Origin: Cordia subcordata
Lineage: Eukaryota > Streptophyta > Magnoliopsida > Boraginales > Cordiaceae
Direction: 5' to 3'
Assembly (NCBI GenBank): GCA_028554755.1
Contig: JAPTOF010000016.1
Location: 7,911,001 to 7,975,000 of the forward strand
DNA: 64,000 nucleotides
Notes under the pieces: model-generated
What the model saw: only the letters and a program-made list of their open reading frames with translations
What the model was told of the DNA's origin: nothing
The model's database searches: none
Part shown: piece after piece, positions 22,012 through 35,731 of the stretch
Layout of the letters: each line of letters starts with the position of its first letter
Numbering within the stretch: the stretch's first letter is position 1
Translations under genes and position numbers: made by a program

Positions 22012-25000
22012 ACTTTTTTATACTTTTTTTTTAATAAATTTTATGATTTTTATTCATTGAAAGATACATTGTGCTTAATCTTTAAGGTACATGTATCTCT
22101 TCCTGGTAAAGGAGTCATTATTGTTTAAGATTTGTTTTATTCTTTTATCATAAGTCAGAACTTAACAAATACAGATTGGTCGATAGATAGTTCATTGCCG
22201 AGAGAGATTATATAAAGGGTTGTTCATAAAATAACCATGTAACCCTGAGTGCTAATTTAATTTAATTATTCTAGTTTTAGACATGATTAGTATTTAGGTG
22301 GATTTTCTTACATGCCAATCTAATTCTTATGTGGCATATGTACACACAAATTTATAAATTCTAAACTATTACGTACATGTATACACATATAATTTCAAAA
22401 ATCCTTTTTGTTGACTTTGAAAATATAAATTAATCTACATTTTTTTTTTGCTTAATATGAAAATTATATATATTTATCGTTTAAATTTGAATTAATTGCA
22501 CATTTTAAGTATTAAAAATAAAAATTTAAACAATTTACAATAAACCAAACAAAAAAACCTGTAAATATATACTAATTTAAGAAACTAGAAATAGTAATAT
22601 AATTACATATCTATACTTTTAAAATCCTAGACATTAAAAATGTCACAATTTAAAATGAGATCTGTTTCGTGAATAAAACAATAATTTCTATGTGCTTCTT
22701 TAAGAGCTTCAATAATAACCATTCAATTTCCATGCTTATGAAATTTTTTTTGATGTCATACCATTAAAATAATTGTAGAAGCATTTGAAAATTCTAAAAT
22801 TATTTGTTAAATAAATTATTGATAATTATAAGTAAGCGAAATTCCATCAATTAATATGATAACTTTCAAATAAAAATATTCTTGTGCCTCAAAAAAGACT
22901 AATCAAATTTAGCCTTAGCTTTGTTTAAATAAGTGATCATATTTTGTAAGCAGTTTGATCTATTTTAAAATTGGCGGAATTTTGAATTAATTTATGAGCA
23001 ATTTGCTGAGTGCATCCAGTTTTGCAAATTGAGTGATTATCGTTTTCTTTTTCTTTTCTTTTTGGGCTTTTTTTTTTTATAGTTATATTTAATTTTGGCA
23101 AATACCATTTGATTTGGAGCCATTGAAAATCCACTATTGCCAAAATATTGCACACTCAAAGTATACATATCGCACAAGTAGTATAATGACGAGTCAAGGT
23201 CGTTCCTTCGAGAAGCGTTAACCAATTTCGATGTTAATCACCAACTCTAACTCTCAATCTTAGTCAAATCGATTAATATTGAAGATTGCAAGAATGAAGC
23301 ATTCAAAAGTAAATAGCAAAACAACTAAAGTAGATAAAGAAATCAATGAAGGGCACTTAGGACTAGAATTTCATCTAATGCCAAGTTAATGATTTATTCC
23401 TATCCCATTCATCCTAACTGAGTTTGATTGCTAACTTGAGGAACTATTGTTTCTTTAACCCTTTGCCAAGAAATTAAAAAGCTAATTCAATCCAATCCAA
23501 AGGCTATATGTCTATGCCTAAGGGTTAAAATAATCAAATTAAAGTTAGCCCCAATTTGGCCACCTGGGGTAGTTAGGTGTATGTCTATCCTAATTACGAA
23601 TTAAATTAATCTCATCCACTTAGATTAATTTGAACCTAGGTTATTTATTCTAGACCTAAGACCTAATTTCCTTTGTCAATTCAATTAATTACGAATTAAA
23701 TTAATCTCATCCACTTAGATTAATTTGAACCTAGGTTATTTATTCTAGACCTAAGACCTAATTTCCTTTGTCAATTCAATTAGGCCCTATCAAATTAATA
23801 GTTGATCAGGCTATTAAATAACACATCATACAAGAATGAATAAGCAATTCAAAGCACAACCATAGATAGAACGGAATAGAAATAAACTTCATTTAATTGA
23901 CAAAAGAATCTATTGTAATCCTAAAAAATAGAGTTTAGGTAGACATGGTCATAAAACATATGTCCAAAATATTATAAGATTGGACCATAATGAACAAAAT
24001 GAAAAAGAGAAAGAGATGATTGAAAAACTCTAGATTGTAGCTTCAAATCCACAAAAGTTTGATGTTTCTCCCTTAGAAAATGCTTCCAAATTTGTTCTTT
24101 AAGGTCTCCTAGGCATCTTTCCACTTGATTAAGTTAGAAGCTCCTTAAATAGCTATATTTATATGCCCAAAATAGGTTAAAGTTGGTCCAAAATAGCTGC
24201 AGCACGCGTCCTTGCAGGCCCAGTCCCCATCTGGATGGTAGATTGTCCCTGCTAGATGGGAAGTTCTCTGTCTGGTGTTAAAAATTCCGCTCTTACAGCC
24301 TTGTAGATGGGAGGTTTTTCCATAGAGATGGGAAGCTTGCAGCGAGGAGCATAATTCTCTTACATTCTCTTCCTCTCGGCCACTTTAGCTCGCATCTTCT
24401 ACACTTTAGTTACTTTCACGAAGTCCTTCTAAAACAACAAAACACCACCTAATTTGAGTAAGAATGTTTCAAAATCAAATCTAATAAAAACGAGACTCAA
24501 AGCCAACATGTATAAAAACAAATAACTCTTCTTTAGAGAGTTATCATCCACCTAAGATTAAAAAATAAATAAAAAATAAAATATCACGTAAGCAACACAA
24601 TTGAGTTTTGTTTCTCTGATGCAATCAGATCTTGGGGCTCTACCGATATATCCTTGTTGGTAAATCTTGCAATTTTTGCTCTCAACCGAGGGTTTCTCTG
24701 GACATTTTTGCCCCTCGGGGAATCTTCAATTTCAATTGTTAGAGATTGTGTTATAATTTGTTTCCTTATGTGGAGATTTCCGTCTGTATACAAATTAGCT
24801 AGACTGATTCATTAACTTTTACACTTGTATGATTAGCATAATTGTAACAATTTATAATTATCATGATTAGGGCTAAACTGCTATATAAGGAGCTTATGTT
24901 GTACAGACATATTCATTCAGAGATATATACTGTCTTTTACTGCAAATCTTTATGTCTTTTCTTAGTCTCAACATCAGTGATATGGATTCTAATCTTTTCT

Positions 25001-26029
25001 GGGCTTTGCTTAAAGTTGTTATCTTTATCACTTTTAATTATTCTTGTTCAGTCTTATAAGTTTATGAAATGTTTGTGAATCTGCGGTACATGGTTGGTGT
25101 TGTATGTGTCAAAAGGTTTGGTGTTTTTTTTTTTTTTTTATTTATAATAACTCTTTTTGCTTCTTTACTTGGTAGATCTTACAAAATCTATTTTCATAGG
25201 CAATATATTGTGAACTTGTGTGGTATGGTCTCAAATCTTTTAATCTTTTCTGAGTTTTACTTAAAGTTTTCATCTTCGGCTTTTATTATATATTACTGTT
25301 CTTCTATATATGTCTACTAGAGTGTTTTCCTGTGTAATGCATGAGTTTTAATATTTATATAATATGATATAATATTAAAAATTATATAATGATTTTGAAA
25401 TTAAAAAATATTTTTTACAATTATTTCAATATTTATATGATATGTTAGCACCCGTATGATATAAGGGAGAAATGAAATTTTTTATGTTTTTATTATTGTT
25501 GATTGTTAAATTTGACAACTAATATGGGAGGTAAAATATAAATATATTTTGTCATATTAAATTTTCACATTATTTACAACTTTTATACTTTTGTAAATTT
25601 TAATAATTTTAGAAAAAATATGATGATGTAGCAGAGATAAATAATTTTGCCATTCATTTTACTTTATTTATTTATTTTCTTGAATTTTCATAGTTGATTT
25701 GTAATTATTACAAACTTTTTTAAATGGAAACTCACTTATACAGAGTGGAATAAATGACAAGCAAAGAAGTTAGCTTGTTGCAAAAGGCAAGCAATAAATT
25801 AGCTTGTTCTAAATAACAAGCCGTGTGAAGAGCTAAAATAATACTTACCTTTTATTAACTTATAAAATATCTGATATATCAAATGTGTAAGGGGTTGTAG
25901 AGGAAGAATAAATGGACAGATATTATCTTTTATGAATTTTTAGTAGCTAAGAGTAATGTGAATTTGACGTGGCAAAAAATAAAGATAAGTTGAATGGAAT
26001 TTGCCACGTGAAAAACAAATAAAGGCCAA
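22012..26029. other. AT-rich repeat-derived DNA without a gene
   Basis: About 22145-22300 matches 54178-54320 (AACAAATACARATTGG, ATTGCCGAGAGA, TTCTAGTTTTAGACATGATTAG) and continues the local duplication interrupted by Copia-1. About 23160-24540 has the look of a non-coding interspersed repeat and holds a 95-bp tandem duplication. About 24829-24978 resembles a copia LTR fragment (CTGCTATATAAGGAGCTTATG with a TATA box). Open frames in this interval are short and unsupported. Confidence 0.5.
23592..23781. repeat. Perfect 95-bp tandem duplication
   Basis: AATTACGAATTAAATTAATC starts at 23592 and again at 23687. The two 95-bp units read identically by eye. It lies in non-coding repeat DNA. Confidence 0.85.
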
Positions 26030-26438
26030 TAGTGTAACCGAGAATCAATCTTGTGCATCTGATTCTATTTTATACTATAGTATAGATGTAATTTGTTTGT
26101 TGTAATATCAAGATAGACTCCTTAATAGGTCAGTCACCTAGCTAAACTGATAAGAGCTAATCTTGTTGTTGTAACTCTGTTTATCTTGTATTTCTTAAAA
26201 GCATCGCTTATGTCGTCTTACAGTAGCTTATCTTTTAGTAGATGTTATGTATAAGAATTGTACCAAGTGTATCAATGTTGAATGCACCTTTTCACTCAAA
26301 TCCCTTCTTTATATGATATAAGCTATTCTTCCTCTAACGAGATTTACGATCTTGCCAAACGCACTTAATGCGTTTCAGAAATAATTTTTGGAGTAATTTT
26401 TATCATTTTGATGTGGTCAAAATGCTATTTTGTTAAAT

Positions 26439-27058
26439 GAGTTTTTGTTCGGTAAACTAGCTTTTCATATTAGTTTCTAGCATTTGTCAAAAGTTAAAAA
26501 TTTTAGCCTTTGTTAGTTTTTTACTATTTTTTTGGCAGTTCTACACTTTTCTTCATTTTTTTTGACAATTCTACTCTTTTTCCAATCTCTCTCTATATTT
26601 TTACCTTTTCTTTTAAAAATAAAAATTAAAAAATAATACAAAATAAATTTCAAATTCTATCTATCAACATATACTAAAAAGTATCATTTTTATTAGTTCT
26701 TTTTTTTTTGACAGAATAAATCTTGAATGTCTTATAAATATTTTATCAAAAAATTAGTTAAATTTTAATATTAAAATATTATTACAAAAAATAGATGTCC
26801 AACTATAAAATATATTATCTTATTCCCATAATAGTAATCATAATTATAATTATCATAACAACAACAATAATAATACTAACATGATATCAACGTCCTTTTA
26901 CGTTATTTTATATTCATCAGCTAATTTAACAACTAATTTTACTGAATATATTTTGTTCAATTAGCTAGATAAATAACTATTAGTTAATAGTTCAAATATA
27001 ACAGATATAAGCTAATCAAACAACTATCCTAACAGCTAATTTTGCTGAACAGGTTCTT
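26439..27058. mobile_element. Probable MITE inside the Copia-2 leader
   Basis: GAGTTTTTGTTCGGTAAACT at the left is loosely mirrored by AGAACCTGTTCAGCAAAATT on the opposite strand at the right. The interior is very AT-rich and non-coding. It separates the presumed LTR from the gag start. No target duplication was confirmed, so this is tentative. Confidence 0.4.
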
Positions 27059-27061
27059 AAC

Positions 27062-28344
27062 CATTATGGCCGACTCATCAACTTCTACTACACCAACTGA
27101 TAATGCTACTTCATCAAACAATTCCTCTCTCACTGCAGTCAAAAATCTCTTTTTTACGCCGGTACTTTTCCTTTGCTAGTGCTACCTCGACAGCCCCTTC
27201 CTGTACTTAGCTTTTGGATACCGGTGCTTCACACTATTTTACCTTTGAATTTAAAAATTTGCCTCTTCATCAGCCCTACGAAGGCCCTAATAACGTCATG
27301 TTGGGTGATGATAAAGGATTAATCATTACTTATAGAGGGAACTTTATTGTCCATAATTCCGTTAATTTCTTTAAGTTGCAAAATGTTTTTTGTGTTCCAG
27401 AAATGCAAACAAATTTGAATTTTATTAACCAATTTTGCAAATCAAATAATGTTTAGCATTGAATTTAATCATTTTTCCTTTCTTATGAAAGATCTCTCCA
27501 CGTGAGCAGTACTAGCAGCAGGGTAGAGCCAGAACAACATTTATGAGTGGCCGGTTGCATCGCATTCTCTGTCGTAGCCTCAAGCATCAGTCAGTCTCAA
27601 AATTGCCTTTATCAATTGACATGATAGGCTTGGACACCCCTCATCCAAATTTTTAGAGTTTCTGTTTGCCAATAAATGTTTTTTTATCTTCATCTCCGAA
27701 TGCAATTTTGTTACTCATGCAATTGCAAAAAAGGTCACAAAGAACCTTTTGGGACTTCCACTCTTAATAGTAGTCATCTACTAGAACTTATTTACACTGA
27801 TGTATGTGGCCATTTGCCTATTAGGTCTGTGGATGGTTATTCATGTTGCGTTATTTTCGTGGACCATTAAACGAAATACACTTGGTTTTCTCCCCTTAGG
27901 CAAAAGTCTGATGTGTTTTCAATTTTTCATCAATTCAAACTAGAACCATGGTCAAAAGCATGCATTTTCTTGGGTTATTCTTCGGTATGATGAATGTATT
28001 TGTTTTAAGTCACAAACTCACAAATTCTATCACTCAAGACATGCACATTTCGTTGAAAGCCAATTTCCCTTTGTTCCTTCGTCAAACCAAACGCCCATCA
28101 CCAAAGAGTCATTTTTTAAATGGTGTCATTATACTAAATCCCCATCAACCTTGTCTTCTACTATCTCTCCACAAATTGTATCAACAGAGTAATTGATTAC
28201 CACAATTCCCTTGCTAGCTCATGACTCTTCCCACTTGCAAACTCCTGTTGATGCATACCTACCAGCAGATGACTCCAACTTAATTCTCAAAAGCATCATC
28301 AGCTCCACTCACGCAGATATAGTCAGTTGGCCACATGTTTGTTA
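27062..28344 (+). pseudogene. Copia-2 gag/protease/integrase remnants
   Basis: Visible pieces in order: a gag N-terminus; protease (DTGASHYFT, 27214-27456); a GAG-pre-integrase region with a stop-broken KDLST...YEWP and WHDRLGHP-like text (about 27490-27660); an integrase start with IYTDVCGHLP (27676-27870); and, after a deletion of the catalytic core, CIFLGYSS and HVHFVE-type sequence up to 28196. Many stops and frame changes are present. Confidence 0.75.
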
Positions 28345-31300
28345 GGACCAAGATTGTTATACCATAGCCTATAGATTATCATGCTTTTAAAAAAAATTTA
28401 AAGGCAAAACTAATATGGTAATGGAACTAGCAATAAAACATATTTGCACACATAAACACAACATGATATAAACATAGAAACAAGGAAATGAGGTGATATA
28501 CCTTCAAACGCTTGTAAATGAAAGTATTGTCTCTTTGCTTTGCAAAAGCATCACCAAATAGCCTTTTAATTGATTTTTTTCATTATGATCACCTTCCAAT
28601 AGCTTGGATGTGTAGTGCTATATACTGAGCAAGCACTTAGAAAAGCTATGAACGAAAATCTATGAAGTAATGTGTGTTCTAGGTCTGTTATATGAAAATC
28701 TTGCACACCTGTTCTAAAATAGCAAAGAGATTCAAATGGATCTTGCCATAATCTCATTATTTATAGTGTACGACAACCCTAATTGGGTAAAGTTCTAAGA
28801 ATAAAGTTGTTGACAACTATACCCTTCTCTTACCCCTTCTACAAGTAGAATATGCCTTATGGATAAGATCATCCAAGATATTCCTTTCTTTCTCTTACTC
28901 CATAATATCTAATTCTATGTGGCACTTGTTTGTCTTGTTGAGATGCCTATCAATTTAATAAGGAAAAACCTGGATAGAATCCTTTATATCTCAATAAAGC
29001 ATCGATATAATTAGATGATCTTAATTAGTTACATCTAATTAGAATGGTGACTAGCAAAGGGACCAAAAAACATAATTACTCTTAGCTCCTAAATAACCAA
29101 AATGCCCTCGCCACTACTTTGGTGACATTAAAGTTATTTTGACCTCGGTCTATTTCTATTGAAAGACCACAACCGCACTCCAAGGATAATTACTGGCTAA
29201 GTAGGAACACGTCACATCATGTAACCACTGTTTTTGACCAACTAAGCGAAATGACTAAAATAGCCCTTTATATATACCCGCAGTTAAGGCTAATCCTTTC
29301 AAGTACCATTACCTCTAAGACTACATCTGGAACCTTGGAATATCTGGTCCAAAAAGTGATCACCAACTAGTGATAAATCTCTTGATTTAGGAAGTGGCCC
29401 ATAAGCCAAATGACTGATATACCCTTGAAGGGTAATATCATTAGATCTAGATTTATGATGACTAATGGGACAGATCCAACGGGGAACATAGACTTTGTTG
29501 TTAGATATGCATGTCCTGATTGATCAGAGTACAACAACCAATGTATGAGGCAGACAATCTTATCAAATAAAACCTCTCCTTATGATATATCAAAGCACTG
29601 CATCCTAACTTCGTTAGTTCATCCACATTTGCTCAAGATTAAGAGTATTGGTCATTTGGAAGCAGTAAGTGTCTTGTCTTCTATATATGATGGCACGGTT
29701 CTAGAAAACATACTCACGGTGGTCCTGTCCAATGCATGACACGCGCAATAAAAGCGAAGTCCGAAAAGGCCTTTTAATGACCTAAGTAAATCATTTCTAT
29801 CGAGAGACTCGCTCACTATAGTTTTATCTCGATAGAGCGCCCAATACTACTATCTGGCTATGGACACCTTTTATGTGAGTTAAATGATGGCTAATGCATG
29901 TTTTAATGATGATACAAATTATTAGTGTTAAATGATTTATCAGTACTAATTCTTTACAAAGAATCATCTTTGAATTTGAACTAGCAAAGAAATGTAAGAA
30001 TCATTGTACAAGGAGCTCAAAAGAATGCATGAAGAAATTTGAAGAAGTTCAAGGATGATCAACTGTTGAAGAACGAGATACACGGTGGAGATGAAGGCGA
30101 CATAAGAGGTACTGGCTAATGCTCTTTTGTGCTTCACCGTAGTATACAAATTATAGCTCTAAACTTGCATAATTTCCTTGAAACTTCATTTTGCACTCTT
30201 TCATGAACTTGTTTTGGAAAAGGAAATGCTTGTTGAAGTTGTTCTTAATTGTGTTAATAACTTCATACCTTCAAAAAGCTTTGCAAATCATGCTATTGAT
30301 CCAAATTATTCTATTTCAAGCCTTGTTGAAATGCTTATGGACTGTAAAAATGCTTTAGATTTTCAAAAGAGGTAAAGAAGCATGATTGCAGGGGGTGTAA
30401 GACCACTTTATGAATTTTTCGGTCACCTCTACTAGTCAACTGATTGGCATAGGAAGGCCACCAGCAAAGGCAGAAAGACAGGGGAGTGCTCTGGCCTTGC
30501 CGGTCAACCTTACCAGCATATTAGCTAAGGCTATCGGTAGAGACAGAGTGCACAGGGGTTGCCTGTAGCCTTTACTGGCTTGCCAGACCCCCCTCCGACA
30601 ACATCCAAATTTGGAAAATATAATTGTTGGTGGTACATTTTCCCTCCTTCTATGAATACCTCTTCACCCCTAATTTGGAAATTAGCCTAGCTTTTCATAA
30701 GAGCATTTCTAAGTAATTCTTGATCTTTTTCAAATCTTTTTGCTTGGAAATCATTCATTCTTAAGGTATAATCTTGCTATATACTTGAGTAAAAAAAAGC
30801 CTTCATTTTCATATCTTGCTTATTAGAAGTTGTAGTGCTTTAGCTTTAAGAAACCTCTCTTTTTATTGTTGATGTATACATACTGTAGCTTGATTATCTT
30901 GGAAAGATTGTGTAAAGCTCTTAGGTGTAAGGACATCCTTGGCAAAGAGGTTTTGCTAGGATTAGAGTTATATGTTGTTTTGAGCTTCACCACTCTCTGA
31001 AGAAGCTTAATAGTGGAGGTTGCTTGAAATCTTAAGGGGAGAATCCTTAGGTGGTAGATGCAGGCTCGACTGAACTGCCTTAAATTGGTTTCGTCTCTCT
31101 CTTTCTCTTTGATTTCTTGCTATTTTTTTGATAAAATGCTATTATGATTGCTTTATTGTTCTTAATTGTCTAAGTGTTTGTTAAATTGCTTGTGAGTCTT
31201 TACTATGCAATATTATATAGATTGCTAGCTATATTACTTGTTTTTGTGTATTCATTTTTGAAATTTGAAAAAGTTGCTATTAACTAAATTCACCCCCCCC

Positions 31301-31534
31301 TCTTTAGTTAATTTGCCACCCACATTTTATGATATATCCAAAACTAGACTTATACTTACTGTGTGTACAACCATACTGTACACCTAAGTCATTGGATTAT
31401 ATTATTGGATCTTTATTCAATATATCACACATATATACTAGAGATAATATATGTAAAGATGCTAATAAATATAAATAATGATCAAATGTCTAGTTCGATA
31501 TCCATGTAGAAGTGATCTTTTGGGCATTCAATAC
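28345..31534. mobile_element. Nested non-coding repeat inside Copia-2
   Basis: The Copia-2 reading breaks off near 28345 and resumes near 31535. The intervening ~3.2 kb has no convincing gene. About 30396-31320 resembles an LTR followed by AATTCACCCCCCCCTCTTTAG, a phrase seen at the LTR/leader junction of some plant copia elements. The flanking pieces (28345-29870 and 31320-31534) may belong to one older element. I could not define termini or target duplications. Confidence 0.4.
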
Positions 31535-33174
31535 CAATAACGCCCCCAACTAGCACATCTTCAATCCCATCACTAACAAACATTAACACAACAAAAATTG
31601 CTCCATCTAATCCAATGCAAACTCGAGCAAAAACAATATCTTCAAGCCTAAGAAAATTTTTTCTTTATTTGCCACTTGTTCTCTCACCTTCTAATTTCAA
31701 GCAGGCACTACAAGATGAAAGTGAACAAAAGCTATACTTGAAGAATTGCAGGCCCTGCACAAAAATTCCATATGGAAGCTTGTTCCTAAGGAGCCAACTC
31801 AAAATGTCATTAGAAGCAAATGGGTTTTCTGCATTAAGTGGAACCCATATAGAAGCATTGAAATATATGAAGTCCACTTGGTGGCTAAGGGCTTCAACCA
31901 GCGATTCGGTGTTGATTACAAAGAGATATTTAGTGTAGTTGTGAAAGCTACCACAATTCGTGTAGTATTCACCATTGCAGTTTCATGTGGGTGGAAAATA
32001 AACCAATTAGACATTAATAATGCCTTCCTGCATGGGCATTTGATTGAGGAGGTTTTCATGGTGCAGCCACTTGGTTTTGTTGATAAATTAAAGCTCACCA
32101 TGTTTGCCGCTTATTGAAGTCACTCTATGGCCTTAAACAGGCTCCGCACACTTGGTTGTTAGAGCTTCAATTTTATACTATCCTTGGGTTTTCAAAATGG
32201 ACGCTTAGATTCTTCTTTGTTTGTTTATAAGGAGAATGAGAAAATTGCTTATTTGCTAGTTTATGTGGATGATCTTCTTATCATAGGAAATATGTGGATG
32301 ATCTTCTTATCACAGGAAACTTAGCCAAATTCACAAAATTTATTATCACTGCCTTATCTTCCAAATTTTCAATTAAAGATTTGGGAGAATTAAGCTATTT
32401 CTTTGATGTGGAGGTGATATCTCGAGCAAATGGGTTGTTCTTGTCCCAGTACAAATACATTTTTGACCTATTAGAAAGGTTCAACATGTAAAGAGCTAGA
32501 CCATCACTCGCTTCCATGAGCACCACCTATCATCTTACCAATGATGACAACCTAGAAGCACCTGATGTTTCTTAATATAGGAGCTTAATTGGTGCTTTTT
32601 AGTATTTGTCAATCACTTGTTTAGATGTTGTGCATTCAGTCAACTAATTAGCAAAACTCTTGTACAATCCAAGGACGAATCATTGGGTAACAGCTAAAAG
32701 AGTTATAAGGTACCTTAAGCATACTGCAGCTTTTAGACTCATTATTGCTAAATCATCTACTCTTGTACTCATAGCCTTTTCCAATGCCGATTGGGTTAGG
32801 GATCAACATGACTACACTTCAACAACAACATACGTATTTATCTTGGATACACTCCTATATCTTGGTGCTCTAAAAAGCAAAAAGCCATTGCTAGATCGTC
32901 CATGGAGGCCGAGTTTCAAGCTGCTGCAGCCACTACATCTGAGCTTTGTTGGATGACAAATCTGTTCGTGCCTCTTTTGTGATAATCTGGGAACAACTCA
33001 ATTTTTGCTCCAGGCCAGTTTTTCATTCACACATATAGGATCTTGCCCTTGATTTCAATTTTGTGCAACACAACGTACTCAACAATAAGAATTTGTCCAC
33101 TAAGCTTCAAGTTGCATACCTATTAACGAAGCCAGTATCCAAAAAGTACATGCAAGAACTAAGACAACCATTCT
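31535..33174 (+). pseudogene. Copia-2 RT and RNase H remnants
   Basis: RT motifs are visible: KWVFCIKWNP, LVAKGFNQR, INQLDINNAFLHG and YVDDLLI. A 29-bp tandem duplication of the YVDD region (32262-32290 and 32291-32319) shifts the frame. RNase H text (SNADW, AYLLTKPVS) runs to the stop at about 33172-33174. There are multiple frame breaks. Confidence 0.85.
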
Positions 33175-33905
33175 GAATTCTTCTAGGATGTAAAGTGAAA
33201 AATTATATCCTCTTATTGTTTTTGTAGCAATAAATCATGCCAAGAGAAAGTTAATTAAATCAGCATTAAGAAAGAGGTTGGATGGTATCTTTTGAACATT
33301 GAAATTTGTTGAGTGTAAAACAAGATCTTGTTATGTCATTACAATTACTCAGACATGAAATGACAAAAAAGTGAAATCCTAAAACTTATCTGTCATCACA
33401 TGTCCTCTCTCCTTAATTATTTCATGTTTAATAGGAAATTAAATACCTTTTACTTGGTTATAGATTTTCATTGAAATTTATTATTACTGTTTTGGTTTGG
33501 TAGATAAATTTATTGTTAAAGGACATGAATGTAAGAGCTACAAAGTTCACATGCAATGTTTGCAGATCTTGGCCATTTCTCATCTGCTGCAATTCAAGTA
33601 GACTTTGTATGAATTATTTATTTAGTTTCAGGTCACTTTTGATGTCTTTGTGACTTTGACCCAATGAGAGATCTTTTCTTGAACTTAATAATAGGATAAT
33701 GTATGTATAAGACACCTAGTGGTCATTGCATGCAATTGGTGCTTACTAAAAATTCTGATTTGTTTTGTTTACTTAATCTATTGAATTTGTCTAGATTTCT
33801 TTACATTTCTGGGTTCCATATATATAGTTTTATATAGAAATTACAAAACAAAAACAAAGGATAGGATTAATCTAATGTATTACTTTTAAAGATTATAGTT
33901 AAAAT

Positions 33906-34233
33906 AAGAGTAAATTACTCTCACAGTCCTTTAATTTTTAATAAAATGACATGCTACTCCTGTTTCTTTATCATTGAACCTTTTAGTCCTTTAGTTTTAA
34001 CTCCATTGTTGCCTTTAGTCCATTTTCAAATTTCTATCCAATTTTTGCTGTTATTCAATGCATTACATGTGCATGACACGTGAAAATAACGGCTAAAATT
34101 GGATGAAAATTCAAAAATGGATTAACGGTGGTAATGGAGTTAAAATTAAAGGACTGAAAGGTTCAAGTAGAAAGATAAAAGACTTGTGCACCATTTTGTT
34201 AAAAGCTAAAGTAATACGGACTAATTTACCCTT
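33906..34233. mobile_element. Foldback MITE (GGGTAAATTA-type ends)
   Basis: TAAGAGTAAATTACTCTCAC at the left mirrors, on the opposite strand, TAAGGGTAAATTAGTCCGTA at the right. Complementarity continues inward through AATAAAATG/CATTTTGTT. Nearly the whole ~330 bp can fold back. The end sequence resembles that of the 51533-53382 element. Confidence 0.65.
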
Positions 34234-35020
34234 AAAGTAATATAATATATATATTTCAATGTCATGTATTCTATTTTTAAAAATAAGTTTATTTTCGACC
34301 TTCAACGTATAGATATACAATTATATTATAAATGTAAAATTTATTATTCCAATTATTCATGAAAAAAAATCAATATCTAATTTTGAATTGAAGCCATATT
34401 TTTTGAGAGCAAAAATAAATAGAAGTGTTTTAATAAAAATTATCTAATAATTGATAAATTATTTCTTATTCAAATATCCATGAAAATGATATCTAAAATT
34501 CAGGAATTCAAGTAATAGATACTTTATTAGCTAAGTGAAAAAAATATATAATATGTAACAAAAAAATGATATATTATACCTACGTGATACATGGAAGAAA
34601 CTAGTATTATTTATGTGTTTATTTATTATTGATAGTTAGTTTTTATGTTTTTTTATAACATCAAATAATTTTGGGAAAAAAAATTAATAGGAGTGTCTAG
34701 AATGGGAGGTCATACATACATACATACATACATATATACATACATATATATATATGTATATGTATAGTGTATGTATATGTATATATGTGTAGAAATAATT
34801 TGATTATGAAGTATTTTTTATATGAATCGGAGATAGATTATTTTTTTTGAGGAAAAAATGTATGACATAAATATAATGTTGACAATGTGGCATGAAAAGG
34901 GCAAAAAAATTTATTTCATAATATACATAGGTAGTAATTTAGTTGTCCAAATATATAATGTTGAATTTCATACAAATAATTAAATTATGAAATAATTTTT
35001 AATTGAAAAGATAATGTTTA

Positions 35021-35415
35021 TTTTAGATTAGGAAATAAAATTAGTGTATGAATATGACATTAATTAGTATAAATTACTTAACCTTAAAAATTCTGCTCAA
35101 TTAACATATGACATGAATTAAAGGAAATCTAGACAGAAAAAACTACATGAGAAAAATGACATGTGACATTTTTAAATATGGCATATACCTTACTTTATAT
35201 GGTATATAGGTTGGAAAAAAAAATGTTCATTTTAGATTAGGAGATAAAATCATTGCATAAATATGACCTTTATTAGTATAAATTACTTAACCTAAAAAAT
35301 ATTACTCAATTAAGATATGATATAAATTAATAAAAATAAATTTGGAAAAGATAAAATACATGAGAAAAGGACATGTAGTATTTTTAAATATAGAATGTAC
35401 CTTACTTTATAATAC
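35021..35415. repeat. Imperfect ~209-bp tandem duplication
   Basis: TTTTAGATTAGGARATAAAAT begins near 35021 and again near 35230. Both units continue through ATTAGTATAAATTACTTAACC, ACATGAGAAAA and TACCTTACTTTAT. They are diverged by substitutions, so this is older than the perfect duplications in the window. Confidence 0.7.
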
Positions 35416-35487
35416 ATAGATTGACTTAACATTGTTAATCTATATATTATACAAGTAAGGTACATGCTATACTTAACATTCGTAAGG

Positions 35488-35731
35488 TTAGTTAAGTAAT
35501 TAAGTAACAAGTTAGCTAAGTAATCATCCTTAAGTAATTAAGTAGCAATGTTTAAGTAACTTAAGTAAATAACTCAATGGAAGTTAGTTAAGCAATTAAG
35601 TAACAAGTTAGCTAAGTAATCATCCTTAAGTAATTAAGTAGCATTGTTTAAGTAACTTAAGTAAATAACTTGATGTAAGTTAGTTAAGCAATTAAGTAAC
35701 AAGTTAGCTAAGTAATCATCCTTGATTTGTA
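35488..35731. repeat. 96-bp minisatellite, about 2.5 copies
   Basis: Units start at 35488, 35584 and 35680 (TTAGTTAAG, CAATTAAGTAACAAGTTAGC). The third stops after CATCCTT. Each unit is built from shorter AAGTAATTAAGTA-type words, suggesting nested amplification. The copies differ at only a few positions. Confidence 0.85.

Larger units (their letters stand above)
26030..33174 (+). mobile_element. Copia-2: heavily degraded Ty1/copia element with nested insertions
   Basis: The left part (about 26030-26340) looks like an LTR remnant but its start is not defined. A gag start, MADSSTSTTPTDN, follows a MITE at about 27065. Most of gag is deleted, since the reading jumps to the protease WILDTGASHYFT. 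The integrase is internally deleted. About 3 kb of foreign repeat (28345-31534) separates it from the RT and RNase H part, which ends QELRQPF at 33174. I found no 3' LTR matching the left end, so one end is lost or replaced. Confidence 0.75.

Noticed and set aside
24584..25320. Three short ORFs as genes
   Set aside because: The plus-strand ones are hydrophobic, T-rich translations overlapping an LTR-like sequence, and none has family features.
30178..30375. 65-aa ORF in the nested repeat as a captured gene
   Set aside because: It reads as plausible protein but is short, has no splice context or known motif, and sits in repeat DNA.
33175..33900. 3' LTR of Copia-2
   Set aside because: I compared it with 25890-26340 and found no convincing match. 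The right end appears lost or replaced.
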